DNA from: Pseudomonas sp. AFG_SD02_1510_Pfu_092
GTDB taxonomy: Bacteria > Pseudomonadota > Gammaproteobacteria > Pseudomonadales > Pseudomonadaceae
Length of the DNA: 63,096 nt
Direction: 5' to 3'
NCBI RefSeq assembly: GCF_003331055.1
Contig: NZ_PUQD01000028.1
Span: 1 to 63,096 of the forward strand
Under the pieces are notes generated by a model. The model was given only the letters and a program-made list of their open reading frames with translations, searched no databases and had not been told where the DNA came from. How positions within the stretch are numbered: the first letter of the stretch is position 1; every line of letters starts with the position of its first letter. Below are positions 1 to 9,334 of the stretch, one piece after another. Position numbers and translations under genes: made by a program.

Positions 1-25
1 CGTATGCCTCGGGCTTACGCTGATA

Positions 26-115
26 CCTGTGGGAGCGGCTTTAGCCGCGAACACCGGCGCAGCCGGTGCCATCCACCGCGCCGCCTGCTTCGCGGGCTTG
101 CCCGCTCCCACAGGG
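26..115. repeat. REPIN: inverted pair of P. putida REP elements
   Basis: A CCTGTGGGAGCGG half and a CCCGCTCCCACAGG half face each other. The spacer (GCCATCCACCGCGCCGCCTG) recurs in other REP pairs of this window at about 7.5, 13.8 and 62.9 kb. It lies 3' of the minus-strand exporter operon. No gene is supported in bases 1-148. Confidence 0.85.
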
Positions 116-148
116 GGACTGCGCAGCAGCCCCGGAAGGCAACGCGAC

Positions 149-1552
149 CTACCGCTCGACCTGCCACCCCCCACCCAAGGCCTTGTACAACGCCACGCTC
201 CCCTGCAACCGGGCCAGGCGCAACTGCGCCTGCTGGTCCTGCGCCACATACAAAGTGCGCTGGGTCTGCAGCACGCTCAACAGGGTCTCGGCACCCGCGC
301 CATAACGCTGCTGCGCCAGGTCGAAGGCCAGCCGGGCCTGCTGCACCTCTTCATCCTGCCATTGCCGCTGGCCATCCACGCCGTCGATCGCATTGAGGGC
401 TTTCTCGACATCGGCAAAGCCGGCCAGGATGCTGCTGCGGTAGGCCTCCAGCAACGCCGTCTGTTCGGCCTCGGCCAGGTCACGGGCAGCACGCAGCCGG
501 CCGTTGTTGAAGATCGGCGCGACCAGGCCACTGCTGAGGGTGGAGTAGGTACTGCCGAACAGATCGGCGAAGGTACTGGCACCAACCCCGAGGCTGGCGC
601 CAAGGGTGAGCTTGGGCAACAGCGCCGCGCGGGCGACCTGCACGTTGGCGCTGGCGGCGCGCAGCCGTGCTTCTGCGGCGGCAATGTCCGGGCGGCGGGT
701 GAGCAGCTCGCTGGGTACGCCACTGCCAATGACGGGCCATTGCAGGGTGGCGAGGGTTTCGTGGCTGGTGGGTAACGCCTGCACCGGCTCACCGAGCAGG
801 GTCGCCAAGGTGACCCGGCTGTCCTGCCACTGCTGTCCCAGCAGCGGCAGCTGGCGCTGCTGCGCGGCAACCAGGCTGCGCTGCTGAGCCAGCTCCAGAC
901 GCGTGGCGGAGCCGCTGCGCTGGCGGGCCACGACCAAGCCCAGCACCTCCTCGGCATTGCGCAGGTTGAGCCGGGCAATGCGCAGCTGTTCCTGCAGGGC
1001 CAGGCCTTGCAGGTAACTGTCGGCCACCGCGCTGACCAGGGTCAGTGCCACGGTCTGGCGGTCGAAATTGCTGGCATCCAGGCTGCTCAGGGCGCTGTCG
1101 CGGGTCGCCCGCAAGCCGCCCCAGAAGTCGATTTCGTAGCTGGCGCTGAGCTGCATGTCGAACGCGCTGCTGGTGGGTTGGCTGCGGCTGACGTCCAGCT
1201 GGTCATAACCGTCGCCGTGCAGCAGGCGTTGGCGGCTGCCGTCCACGCCCAGCTTCAGCTCCGGGCGCAGCGGCGCACCGGCGATGACCGCGCGGGCCTG
1301 GGCCTGGCGTACCCGCGCGGTGGCGGCAGCGAGGTCGTGGGCATTGGCCAGCGCCTGCTGCACCAGGCGGTCGAGCTCGCGGCTGGCGAAGGCTTGCCAC
1401 CACTGTGCCGTTGGCAGCCGTGCCGAGGCGGGTGCGGCCTGGCCTTGCCAGGCGGCTGGCGCGCGGATGCCGCTGGTGGGCGGCGGCGGTGTGCTGCAGG
1501 CAGCGAGGCACAGGCACAAGGTCAACAGGCTGAGGCGGCTAGGCAGGGTCAT
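149..1552 (-). CDS. opmQ: Outer-membrane efflux lipoprotein, OpmQ-like (TolC/NodT family)
   Basis: Outer-membrane channel subunit of a tripartite exporter, 467 aa, normal for the NodT/OprM family. The N-terminus has a lipoprotein signal ending LCLAACS, so Cys is the likely lipidation site. Two repeated coiled-coil/beta-barrel halves follow, with the family motif LLTRRPDIAAAEARLRAA near residue 280. The start is ATG, 3 nt after the stop of the upstream ABC gene, so the two are translationally coupled. It is the last gene of the pvdR-pvdT-opmQ operon. The perfect PvdS-type promoter upstream supports a role in exporting or recycling pyoverdine. In the absence of that context it would be called a generic RND/MacAB outer-membrane factor. 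Confidence 0.85.
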   Translation of the reverse strand: MTLPSRLSLLTLCLCLAACSTPPPPTSGIRAPAAWQGQAAPASARLPTAQWWQAFASRELDRLVQQALANAHDLAAATARVRQAQARAVIAGAPLRPELKLGVDGSRQRLLHGDGYDQLDVSRSQPTSSAFDMQLSASYEIDFWGGLRATRDSALSSLDASNFDRQTVALTLVSAVADSYLQGLALQEQLRIARLNLRNAEEVLGLVVARQRSGSATRLELAQQRSLVAAQQRQLPLLGQQWQDSRVTLATLLGEPVQALPTSHETLATLQWPVIGSGVPSELLTRRPDIAAAEARLRAASANVQVARAALLPKLTLGASLGVGASTFADLFGSTYSTLSSGLVAPIFNNGRLRAARDLAEAEQTALLEAYRSSILAGFADVEKALNAIDGVDGQRQWQDEEVQQARLAFDLAQQRYGAGAETLLSVLQTQRTLYVAQDQQAQLRLARLQGSVALYKALGGGWQVER

Positions 1553-1555
1553 GGT

Positions 1556-3520
1556 TCATTCGCTGGTAAGGGCTTTGACCGGGTCGAGGCGGGCAGCCTT
1601 GCGCGCGGGCATGAAGCCGAACACGACGCCGGTGACCACCGCGCAGGCGAAGGCGCCGAGCATGGCCGGCAAGGCAAAGGCCACGGCTACTTTGGCCAGC
1701 ATCAGGCCGCCGCCGACGGCCAGGGCAAGGACGATCCCGGCCAGCCCGCCGACCATCGAAAGCAGCACCGCTTCGCTGAGAAACTGGCGCAGGATGTCGC
1801 GCTGGCGGGCGCCGGTGGCCATGCGGATGCCAATCTCGCGGGTACGCTCGCGCACGGTCATCAGCATGATGTTCATCACGCCGATGCCGCCCACCAGCAG
1901 CGAGATTGCGGCGATCGCCCCCAGCATCAGCGACAGGCTGTTCTGGGTGCGGGCCTCGGCCTGGATCAGCGCCGCGTCATTGGTCAGTTCGAAGTCCTGG
2001 CGGCCGTTGTGGCGCTGGCGCAGCAGCTGGTCGATGGCCGCTTCGGCCTGCTCGACCCGCGTCGAGTCGAGGGCGGCGACCGCGACGTAGTCCGGGTCGC
2101 GCTGGCCGAACAGGCGGATGGCTGCGGCCGAGTAGGGCACCACCACGCGCCCGTCACTGTCCTGGTCGCCGGAACTGGCGCCCTTGCCGGCGAGGATGCC
2201 GACCACCTGGAACGGCACATTGCCGATCAGGATGTACTGGCCCAGCGGGTCGCGCCCAGGGTCGAGCATCTTTTCCCGCACTTTCTGGCCGATCACCGCC
2301 ACCGCTGCGGCGCTGGCTTCATCGGCGGCGCTGAAGAAACTGCCATGCACCGCCGGCCAGTTGAAAATCTCGGGGAACCGGGTGTTGTTGCCACCCACGT
2401 AGAACGGCTGGCTGTGGTTGCCGTGGCGCACCATCATCTTTTCGCCGATCACCGGCATCACGTGCCGCACCTGCGGTAGCTGGCCGATGGCGGCGACATC
2501 GGCCAGGGTGATGGTGCCCGCCTGTTCGCCCAGGCTGGCCGGCTTGCCGTTGAGGTAGAGGATGTTCGAGCCGAACGCGGCCATCTGCGCCATGACCTGG
2601 CGCTTGCTGCCTTCGCCCACCGCCAGCATCACCACCACCGAGGCCACGCCGATGACGATGCCCAGCAGGGTCAGGGCGGTACGAAAGCGGTTGACCCACA
2701 TCACCCGCCAGGCGGCCTGCAGGGCTTCGAGCAGTTCGCCTTGCCACGCCCCGCGCAAGGTCGCGCCGCGGTCCAGGCGCTGGCGCAGCTGTGCGGCGGG
2801 CAACCCTTGGCCGGTGTCTGCCGGGGGCTGTTCGCTGGCCGAGTCGCTGATGATCAGGCCGTCACCAATCTCGATCACCCGCTGCGCCCGCGCCGCCACT
2901 TTACGGTCGTGGGTGATCAGGATGATCACATGGCCCTGGCTGGCCAGCTCGTCGAGCAATACCATCACTTCGGTGCCGCTGTGGCTGTCGAGGGCGCCGG
3001 TAGGTTCGTCGGCGAGGATGATATGGCCGCCGTTCATCAATGCGCGGGCAATCGACACCCGTTGCTGCTGGCCGCCGGACAGCTGGTACGGGCGGTTGCC
3101 GGTGCGGCTGGCCAGGCCCAGGCGCTGAAGCAAGGCGCTGGCACGGGCGTGGCGTTCGCGCGCGGCGATACCGGCATAGATGGCCGGCATTTCGACGTTT
3201 TCCTGAGCCGAGCCCGAAGCAATCAAGTGGTAGCCCTGGAACACGAAGCCAAACGCCTCGCGGCGCAACCAGGCCAGTTCATCGCTGCCCAGCTCGGCCA
3301 CATCCCTGCCGGCGAAGCGGTAGCTGCCAGCGGTGGGGCGATCGAGGCAGCCGAGGATGTTCATCAAGGTCGACTTGCCGGAGCCGGAGGCGCCGACGAT
3401 GGCGACGAACTCGCCGGGGTGGATGCGCAGGCTGATGCCCCGCAGGATGTCGACTTTGGGGCTATCGACGCCGCCGTAGGATTTACGGATGTCGATCAGT
3501 TCGATCAGTGCTGTGCTCAT
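1556..3520 (-). CDS. pvdT: MacB-type ABC exporter (ATPase-permease fusion), PvdT-like
   Basis: Inner-membrane ATPase/permease of 654 aa, the usual MacB length. The N-terminal ABC domain (about 1-230) has Walker [10 protein letters not shown], signature [15 protein letters not shown] and Walker [13 protein letters not shown] first membrane helix near residue 275, a large periplasmic MacB_PCD domain and three C-terminal helices of the FtsX type follow (motif [17 protein letters not shown]). Its ATG abuts the stop codon of the adaptor gene. The MacB family drives a periplasmic substrate through a TolC-like duct. The substrate is inferred to be pyoverdine from the IS-box promoter of this operon. 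Confidence 0.88.
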   Translation of the reverse strand: MSTALIELIDIRKSYGGVDSPKVDILRGISLRIHPGEFVAIVGASGSGKSTLMNILGCLDRPTAGSYRFAGRDVAELGSDELAWLRREAFGFVFQGYHLIASGSAQENVEMPAIYAGIAARERHARASALLQRLGLASRTGNRPYQLSGGQQQRVSIARALMNGGHIILADEPTGALDSHSGTEVMVLLDELASQGHVIILITHDRKVAARAQRVIEIGDGLIISDSASEQPPADTGQGLPAAQLRQRLDRGATLRGAWQGELLEALQAAWRVMWVNRFRTALTLLGIVIGVASVVVMLAVGEGSKRQVMAQMAAFGSNILYLNGKPASLGEQAGTITLADVAAIGQLPQVRHVMPVIGEKMMVRHGNHSQPFYVGGNNTRFPEIFNWPAVHGSFFSAADEASAAAVAVIGQKVREKMLDPGRDPLGQYILIGNVPFQVVGILAGKGASSGDQDSDGRVVVPYSAAAIRLFGQRDPDYVAVAALDSTRVEQAEAAIDQLLRQRHNGRQDFELTNDAALIQAEARTQNSLSLMLGAIAAISLLVGGIGVMNIMLMTVRERTREIGIRMATGARQRDILRQFLSEAVLLSMVGGLAGIVLALAVGGGLMLAKVAVAFALPAMLGAFACAVVTGVVFGFMPARKAARLDPVKALTSE

Positions 3521-4693
3521 TCAGCCTCCGCTGACGCCTGGCGCACCGAGCACCAGGCGTTCGCCTTCAGCGAGGCCGTCCAGCACCTGCACGCGCAGGC
3601 GGTCGCTGAGGCCGGTGCGCACCTGGCGCTTTTCCACCTTGCCGTCTGCAGTCAGCACATGCGCCAGGCGCAGCCCGTCGCCATCGTCCAGCGCGGCCAG
3701 TGGCACGCTCAGTACCTGCCGGGCCTGGCCGGCAACGAAGAACACCTGGGCGGTCATCTCGGCCATCAGCGCACCGTCCGGGTTGTCGACGTCCAGCAGC
3801 ACGCTGTACTGCACCACCTGGCTGCCGGCGCTGCCATTGCTGACGCTGGCCGGGCTGCCGCCGCCCTGGCTGGCCTGCTCCAGGGGTTTGGGCGGGATCG
3901 GCAGCACCTGCCGCACCGTGCTGGTCCAGCGGCGCTTGCCGCCAGCCAGGGTGGTGAAATAGGCAGTCATGCCTGGGGTGACCTTGCCGATGTCGGCCTC
4001 GGAGACCTGGGCCCACACGGTCATGGGCGAGAGCCTGGCGATGCGCAGGATCAACGGCGTGTGCTGCTGGGCGTTGAGGGTTTGCCCTTCGCGGGCATCC
4101 ACGGCCACCACCGTGCCGTCCATCGGCGCGTAGATGCGGGTGTAGCCCAGCTCGGCCTCGTCGCTGCGCAGGCTGGCCCGGGCCTGGCGGATCTGCGCCT
4201 GGAACATGCCGATGCGCGCCTGGGTGACCTTCAGCTGCGCGGCGGCCGTCTGCAGGTCTTCATCGCGGCTGGCGCCGGCAGCGGCCAGCGCGCGTTGGCG
4301 CTCGAGCTGCTGCCGGGCCAGCTGCAACTGCGCACGTTGCTCGGCCAGCTGGGCCTTGAGGTTGTCGATCGAGTAACGGCCGGCATCCAGCCGCGCCTGC
4401 TGGGTCGAAGGGTCGATCTCGACCAGTAGCTGGCCCTTGCGCACGGTGTCGCCGACCTCGACGTGCAGGGTCTGGATCTGCCCGGACGCCTGCGCCCCGA
4501 CATCCACGTAGCGCCGCGGTTGCAGGGTACCCAACGCGGTGACGCTGCTTTCGATGTCGGCGCGGCTCACGGTGACCGTGCTCAACGGCTGTGCACCGTA
4601 GGGCAGGGCCGTCCAGGCCAGCAGGCTGCCCGCGCCGAGCAGGCCCAGGCCGGCAAGCAGGGCGCGGCGGCGAGTGTTGGTCAAAGGTCTCAT
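3521..4693 (-). CDS. pvdR: Periplasmic adaptor subunit, PvdR-like (MacA/HlyD family)
   Basis: Membrane-fusion protein of 390 aa linking the MacB-type ATPase to the outer-membrane channel. One N-terminal membrane anchor (about 10-30) is followed by a biotinyl-lipoyl half motif (GQIQTLHVEVGDTVRKGQLL), a long Gln/Ala/Arg-rich coiled-coil hairpin (about 105-180), the second lipoyl half (YAPMDGTVVAVDAREGQTL) and beta-barrel domains. The coiled coil matches MacA rather than RND adaptors. A GGAAG Shine-Dalgarno precedes the ATG. It is the first gene of the operon, with TAAAT-N16-CGT 32 bp upstream, as expected for PvdS control. Confidence 0.87.
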   Translation of the reverse strand: MRPLTNTRRRALLAGLGLLGAGSLLAWTALPYGAQPLSTVTVSRADIESSVTALGTLQPRRYVDVGAQASGQIQTLHVEVGDTVRKGQLLVEIDPSTQQARLDAGRYSIDNLKAQLAEQRAQLQLARQQLERQRALAAAGASRDEDLQTAAAQLKVTQARIGMFQAQIRQARASLRSDEAELGYTRIYAPMDGTVVAVDAREGQTLNAQQHTPLILRIARLSPMTVWAQVSEADIGKVTPGMTAYFTTLAGGKRRWTSTVRQVLPIPPKPLEQASQGGGSPASVSNGSAGSQVVQYSVLLDVDNPDGALMAEMTAQVFFVAGQARQVLSVPLAALDDGDGLRLAHVLTADGKVEKRQVRTGLSDRLRVQVLDGLAEGERLVLGAPGVSGG

Positions 4694-4724
4694 GCAGACT
4701 TCCAGCCGAAGGAGTGCCAGATAG

Positions 4725-4748
4725 ACGAAAGCGGTGGGAGGGGATTTA
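4725..4748 (-). promoter_or_regulatory. Iron-starvation (PvdS/PfrI) promoter box of pvdRT-opmQ
   Basis: On the minus strand TAAAT (4748-4744) and CGT (4727-4725) are separated by exactly 16 bases, the published consensus TAAAT-N16-CGT for PvdS-dependent promoters. The distance to the pvdR ATG leaves a short leader with a GGAAG ribosome site. Confidence 0.75.
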
Positions 4749-4796
4749 GCGTGGGGGTTCGCTGCGATCTGCTGGACGCGCGTACAGCTTGTTGCT

Positions 4797-4817
4797 GAGA
4801 ATAATTATAATTTGTAA
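4797..4817. promoter_or_regulatory. Fur-box-like site
   Basis: An AT-rich stretch in a GC-rich gap, GAGAATAATTATAATTTGT, agrees with the 19-bp Fur consensus at 12 positions. It lies 87 bp upstream of the sigma-factor gene and between two divergent promoters. It would give iron repression of the sigma gene and perhaps of pvdR. Confidence 0.55.
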
Positions 4818-4903
4818 GATCGCACGCTGATATCACCCGGTCCCGCGTTGCTGCCTGAAAGGGCTTTCCGGCATAGGCTGGCAGGACCTTCTCAGGTAAC
4901 GTC

Positions 4904-5380
4904 GTGGAACATTACTATCGCGAACTGGTGGGATTCCTTTGCGCGCGCCTGGGCAATCGTCAGGCCGCCGAAGACGTTGCCCACGATGCTTATCTGCGGG
5001 TGCTGGAGCGCACCGACGCCGAGCGTATCGAGCACCCCCGGGCGTTCCTTTACCGTACCGCGCTCAACCTGGTGGTGGACCGCCACCGGCGCCACCTGGT
5101 GCGTCAGGCCGAGCCGCTGGAAGTGCTGGACAGCGACGAGCGCTGGCATACCCCGGCGCCGGCCCACGACATGCAGCTCGACCAGCGCTTGGCGCTGATG
5201 CAGCGCGCCCTGGGCGAGCTGAGCAAGGTCTGCCGCGACTGCTTCGTGCTGCGCAAGCTCGATGGCCTGTCACATCAGCAGATTGCCGAACACCTGGGCA
5301 TTTCCCGCAGCCTGGTGGAAAAACACATCGTCAATGCCATGAAGCATTGCCGGCTGCGCATGCGCGAGTGGGAATCCTGA
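4904..5380 (+). CDS. ECF sigma factor, FecI/iron-starvation type, without FecR partner
   Basis: 158 aa, the normal length of FecI-like sigma factors. Region 2 (about 5-75) contains GNRQAAEDVAHDAYLRVLE and HPRAFLYRTALNLVVDRHRR. Region 4 (about 100-155) contains LDGLSHQQIAEHLGISRSLV, the helix-turn-helix that reads the -35. The start is GTG, chosen for the AGGTAA site just upstream. Iron-starvation sigmas direct transcription of siderophore uptake or synthesis genes. Usually a fecR anti-sigma gene and a TonB receptor gene follow, but neither is present here. Its neighbour is the divergent pvdRT-opmQ operon, and a Fur-like box precedes it. Confidence 0.88.
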   Translation: MEHYYRELVGFLCARLGNRQAAEDVAHDAYLRVLERTDAERIEHPRAFLYRTALNLVVDRHRRHLVRQAEPLEVLDSDERWHTPAPAHDMQLDQRLALMQRALGELSKVCRDCFVLRKLDGLSHQQIAEHLGISRSLVEKHIVNAMKHCRLRMREWES

Positions 5381-5545
5381 TTGCGGTTAGCGCAAATGCA
5401 AATTCCATCAGTCGATCACTTGATTTCCGTGGCTTTCCCGACTTCTATCAAAGAAGACCCTTGCCAGGGGTAGCCTTGGCGATAGCCGTCACTGGCGCAG
5501 TTCGGTCATGGAGCCAACCCATCAGCCTTCTGCCCAGGTGCGACC

Positions 5546-6025
5546 ATGGCCAACAAGACCCTGCGCATCCTCATCGCCGACGCCCACCCTTGCCAGCGCC
5601 TGCAGCTGGAGCGGCTGCTCAATGGCCTGGGCTACTACCGGATTGCGCCCGTGGACAGTTTCGAGGAGCTGCAGCGCCTGGTGCTGTGCGCCTTGCAACC
5701 GTTTCACCTGCTGCTGGGCAATATCGAACTGGCCAGCCATGCCGGGGTCGACCTGGCGCGCTTCTGCCGCGTCAATACGCAGATCCAGCACGCCTTGCTG
5801 TATCACTCTGCTCAGCTGAACGTGCCATCGGTGCCGCAGGCCGAGCGCCAGGCGGTCAGCCTGAGCCTGCCGCAGGTGCCGGATAACGACGCGCTGGAGG
5901 CGTTCATGGCGATCATCGACACGCCGCTGCTGCTGGGCCGGCTGCCGCAGCCAGATACCCTGGCGGCGGCCACGACGCGGCCACGGCCGCGCACGTACTT
6001 CCCGCACTCGGTGTTCAACCGCTAA
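5546..6025 (+). CDS. Orphan receiver-like (pseudo-receiver) protein
   Basis: 159 aa with the outline of a CheY-like receiver (about 6-125): a first strand LRILIADAHP, an alpha/beta pattern and a strand-3 segment FHLLLGNIEL. The phosphoacceptor Asp is replaced by Asn59 (LLLGNIEL), one of the two strand-1 acidic residues is Ala13, and the conserved Lys-Pro of strand 5 appears as Leu108-Pro109. Ser88 remains in the Thr/Ser position. No output domain follows, only a short basic tail (TTRPRPRTYFPHSVFNR). It probably acts by protein-protein contact without phosphorylation. No kinase is adjacent. The preceding 165 bp hold no gene. Confidence 0.7.
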   Translation: MANKTLRILIADAHPCQRLQLERLLNGLGYYRIAPVDSFEELQRLVLCALQPFHLLLGNIELASHAGVDLARFCRVNTQIQHALLYHSAQLNVPSVPQAERQAVSLSLPQVPDNDALEAFMAIIDTPLLLGRLPQPDTLAAATTRPRPRTYFPHSVFNR

Positions 6026-6102
6026 GCCAGCCCACAGGTAATGCGCAGGTCTGCAGAGCGATTTGCTATCCTCTTGCCCTTTGCCGATCTGTGGACCCTG
6101 CC

Positions 6103-7428
6103 ATGACAGCCATCGATAGCGCGCGCCCGCCCCGGTTCAGCCGTGGCGACCACCGGACCCTGGGCCTGGCGGCGTTGGGCGGCGCGCTGGAAATCTACGA
6201 TTTCATCATCTTCGTGTTCTTTGCGCTGACCCTCAGCCAACTGTTCTTCCCGCCCGAGATGCCCGAATGGCTGCGCCTGCTGCAAAGCTTCGGGATCTTC
6301 GTCACCGGCTACCTGGCGCGGCCACTGGGCGGCATCCTGATGGCGCACTTCGCCGACCACCTGGGGCGCAAGCGGGTGTTCAGCCTGAGCATCCTGATGA
6401 TGGCGCTACCGTGCCTGCTGATCGGGGTGATGCCGACCTACGCCGACATCGGTTATGCGGCGCCGCTGATCCTGTTGGCCCTGCGCATTCTGCAGGGCGC
6501 GGCGGTGGGCGGCGAAGTGCCGAGTGCCTGGACCTTCGTCGCCGAGCACGCACCAGCCGGGCGGCGCGGCTACGCGCTGGGCTTCCTGCAGGCCGGGCTG
6601 ACGTTCGGCTACCTGCTGGGGGCGCTGACCGCGACGGTGCTGGCCCAGTTGTTCACCGCGCAGGAAATCCTCGACTACGCCTGGCGCTACCCGTTCCTGC
6701 TGGGCGGGGTGTTTGGCGTGATCGGCGTGTGGCTGCGCCGCTGGCTCAGCGAAACACCGGTGTTCCTCGCCCTGCGCGCGCGCCAGGCACAGCCGGTGGG
6801 CTTTCCGCTGCGGCGGGTGCTGGGCGAACACCGCCGGGCATTGATCCCGGCAGCGCTGCTGACCTGTGTGCTGACCTCTGCCGTGGTGGTGCTGGTGGTG
6901 ATCACGCCGACCGTGATGCAGCAGCGTTTCGGCATGAGTGCCGGGCATACCTTTGCCCTGAGCAGCGTGGGCATCGTCTTTCTGAATATCGGCTGCGTGC
7001 TGGCCGGTCTGCTGGTTGACCGCGTCGGCGCCTGGCGCGCGCTGATGTTCTACAGCCTGCTGCTGCCGCTGGGTATCGGTGCGTTGTACGCCAGCCTGGT
7101 AGGGCAGTGGGGCACGACCTGGCTGGCCTATGCGCTGGCGGGGCTGTGCTGCGGTGTGGTGGGGGTGGTGCCGTCGGTGATGGTCGGGCTGTTCCCGGCC
7201 GAGATCCGGGTGTCGGGCATCTCCTTCACCTATAACGTGGCCTACGCACTGTGGGCCAGCACCACGCCGCTGGCACTGATCGCGCTGATGCCGTGGAGCC
7301 CGTGGGTGTGTGTCGGTTTTTGTCTGGTCATGGGCACGGTGGGGTTGATGACGGCGCTGTATTTCGGGCGTCGTGAGCCACTGGCGTTTGTTGCGGAGCC
7401 GATGCCGATGATGTGTGCTGACAAATAA
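6103..7428 (+). CDS. MFS transporter, metabolite:H+ symporter (MHS)-like
   Basis: About 441 aa with 12 predicted membrane segments. The N-terminal signature GGALEIYDFIIFVFFA and the loop motif HFADHLGRKRVFSLSI resemble the ProP/KgtP/citrate branch of the MHS family. The second MFS motif RILQGAAVGGEVPSAW is in the fourth-helix region. The start is ATG at 6103; a GTG four codons earlier (6091) is also open, and neither has a strong ribosome site. The family imports carboxylates, aromatic acids or compatible solutes by proton symport. The substrate cannot be read from sequence. No operon partner is seen. Confidence 0.8.
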   Translation: MTAIDSARPPRFSRGDHRTLGLAALGGALEIYDFIIFVFFALTLSQLFFPPEMPEWLRLLQSFGIFVTGYLARPLGGILMAHFADHLGRKRVFSLSILMMALPCLLIGVMPTYADIGYAAPLILLALRILQGAAVGGEVPSAWTFVAEHAPAGRRGYALGFLQAGLTFGYLLGALTATVLAQLFTAQEILDYAWRYPFLLGGVFGVIGVWLRRWLSETPVFLALRARQAQPVGFPLRRVLGEHRRALIPAALLTCVLTSAVVVLVVITPTVMQQRFGMSAGHTFALSSVGIVFLNIGCVLAGLLVDRVGAWRALMFYSLLLPLGIGALYASLVGQWGTTWLAYALAGLCCGVVGVVPSVMVGLFPAEIRVSGISFTYNVAYALWASTTPLALIALMPWSPWVCVGFCLVMGTVGLMTALYFGRREPLAFVAEPMPMMCADK

Positions 7429-7476
7429 CGTTTAGTGCACTATCCCGTCCGCGCTGCACCTAGGGCCTGCGCACGG

Positions 7477-7565
7477 CCTGTGGGAGCGGGCAAGCCCGCG
7501 AAGCAGGCGACGCGGTGGATGGCACGGGCTTCGCCCGTGTTCGCGGGCAAGCCCGCTCCCACAGG
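7477..7565. repeat. REPIN: inverted pair of REP elements
   Basis: CCTGTGGGAGCGGGCAAGCC and its inverted copy flank a spacer with AAGCAGGCGACGCGGTGGAT, the reverse-complement form of the spacer at 70-90. It sits between the convergent MFS gene and etfQO. Confidence 0.85.
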
Positions 7566-7616
7566 TGCGGGGCTTGCTTGCAAGGCCGGCGATGAGGCCG
7601 CTACAGGTAAAACATA

Positions 7617-7648
7617 AAGCCCCCGGCTCGTGAGAGACGGGGGCTTTT
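7617..7648. terminator. Bidirectional rho-independent terminator
   Basis: AAAGCCCCCG...CGGGGGCTTTT forms a strong GC stem with T-tracts on both strands. It would end etfQO (minus) and readthrough from the MFS gene (plus). Confidence 0.85.
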
Positions 7649-7669
7649 CGTTACCGCAGGGCAGGGGCC

Positions 7670-9334
7670 TTACATGTTCGGGTAGTTCGGCCCGCCGGCG
7701 CCTTCAGGGGTGACCCAGGTGATGTTCTGGGCCGGGTCCTTGATGTCGCAGGTCTTGCAGTGCACGCAGTTCTGCGCGTTGATCTGGAAGCGCTTGTTGC
7801 CGTCTTCCTGGGTGATCACCTCGTATACGCCCGCCGGGCAGTAACGCTGGGCTGGCTCGTCGTACAGCGGCAGGTTGCTGGCGATCGGCACGTTCGGGTC
7901 GGTCAGCTTCAGGTGGCAGGGTTGTTCCTCTTCATGGTTGGTGCTGGAGAGGAATACCGAGCTGAGCTTGTCGAAGCTGAGCTTGCCGTCCGGTTTCGGG
8001 TAGTCGATCTTCTGCGAATCGGCCGCCAGCTTCAGGCAGGCGTAGTCCGGCTTGGTGTCGTGCAGGGTGAACGGCAGCTTGCCAGCAAACCAGTTCTGGT
8101 CGACATAGTTGAACGCGCCACCCAGGATCGGGCCGAACTTGTGAATGGCCGCGCCGAAGTTACGGCTGGCGAACAGTTCTTCGTACAGCCAGCTGGCCTT
8201 GAAGGCGCTGACGTAGCCGTTCAGCTTGTCGCCGCCTTCGCTGCCAGCGGCCAGCGCGTCGGCGACCGCTTCGGCCGCCAGCATGCCCGACTTCATCGCG
8301 GTGTGGCTGCCCTTGATCTTGGAGAAGTTCAAGGTGCCGAGGTCGCAACCGATCAGCGCGCCGCCGTCGAACACCATTTTCGGCAGCGAGTTCAGGCCAC
8401 CTTTGGCAATCGCGCGGGCGCCGTAGCTGATGCGCTTGCCGCCTTCGAGGTACTGGCTGATCACCGGGTGGTGCTTGAGGCGCTGGAATTCGTCGAACGG
8501 CGACAGGTACGGGTTGGCGTAGGACAGGTCGACGATCAGGCCGACGACGACCTGGTTGTTTTCCAGGTGATAGAGGAACGAACCGCCGGTGTTGTCCTTG
8601 GCCATTACATCCAGCGGCCAGCCGGCGGTGTGTACCACCAGGCCTTGCTCGTGCCTGGCCGGGTCGATTTCCCAGATTTCCTTCAGGCCGATGCCGTAGT
8701 GCTGGACGTCGGACTCGCTGTCCAGGTTGAAGCGCTTGATCAGCTGCTTGCCGATATGGCCACGGCAGCCTTCGGCGAACAGGGTGTACTTGGCGCGCAG
8801 TTCCATACCCGGGGTGTACAGGCCGTCCTTCGGGTTGCCTTCGCGGTCGACGCCGAGGTCACCGGTGACGATGCCGCGGACCACGCCATTGTCGTCGAAC
8901 AGCGCTTCCTGGGCAGCGAAGCCCGGGTAGATTTCCACGCCGAGGTTCTCGGCCTGTTGGGCCAGCCAGCGGCACAGGTTGCCCAGCGAAATGATGTAGT
9001 TGCCATGGTTGTGCATGGTCTTGGGCACGAACAGGTCAGGCACCTTGGTGGCGCTGCCGGCATCTTTGAGTACATAGATGTCGTCGCGCTTCACTTCGGT
9101 GTTCAGCGGCGCACCCAGCTCTTTCCAGTCGGGGAACAGCTCGTTCAGGGCGCGGGGCTCGAACACCGCGCCAGAGAGGATGTGGGCGCCGACTTCAGAG
9201 CCTTTTTCCACCACGCAGACGCTGATTTCGCTACCGGCTTCGGCGGCCCTCTGCTTCAGGCGGCAGGCGGCGGACAGGCCCGCCGGGCCGGCGCCGACGA
9301 TGACCACGTCGAATTCCATGTATTCGCGTTCCAC
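7670..9334 (-). CDS. etfQO: Electron transfer flavoprotein-ubiquinone oxidoreductase
   Basis: EtfQO takes electrons from reduced ETF and passes them to ubiquinone at the inner membrane. It links acyl-CoA, sarcosine and other dehydrogenases to respiration. The N-terminal FAD fold is VVIVGAGPAGLSAACRLKQR. The C-terminus carries the [4Fe-4S] ligands in the segments YCPAGVYEV and NCVHCKTCDIKDPAQNI. The chosen start is GTG at 9334 (554 aa) because AGGAG lies 7 nt upstream. The open frame continues 7 codons further to 9355. It is divergent from etfBA, with a shared control region, and a strong terminator follows. Confidence 0.95.
   Translation of the reverse strand: MEREYMEFDVVIVGAGPAGLSAACRLKQRAAEAGSEISVCVVEKGSEVGAHILSGAVFEPRALNELFPDWKELGAPLNTEVKRDDIYVLKDAGSATKVPDLFVPKTMHNHGNYIISLGNLCRWLAQQAENLGVEIYPGFAAQEALFDDNGVVRGIVTGDLGVDREGNPKDGLYTPGMELRAKYTLFAEGCRGHIGKQLIKRFNLDSESDVQHYGIGLKEIWEIDPARHEQGLVVHTAGWPLDVMAKDNTGGSFLYHLENNQVVVGLIVDLSYANPYLSPFDEFQRLKHHPVISQYLEGGKRISYGARAIAKGGLNSLPKMVFDGGALIGCDLGTLNFSKIKGSHTAMKSGMLAAEAVADALAAGSEGGDKLNGYVSAFKASWLYEELFASRNFGAAIHKFGPILGGAFNYVDQNWFAGKLPFTLHDTKPDYACLKLAADSQKIDYPKPDGKLSFDKLSSVFLSSTNHEEEQPCHLKLTDPNVPIASNLPLYDEPAQRYCPAGVYEVITQEDGNKRFQINAQNCVHCKTCDIKDPAQNITWVTPEGAGGPNYPNM

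Noticed and set aside
7435..7617. A 60-codon frame between the MFS gene and etfQO
   Set aside because: Made almost entirely of REP sequence.
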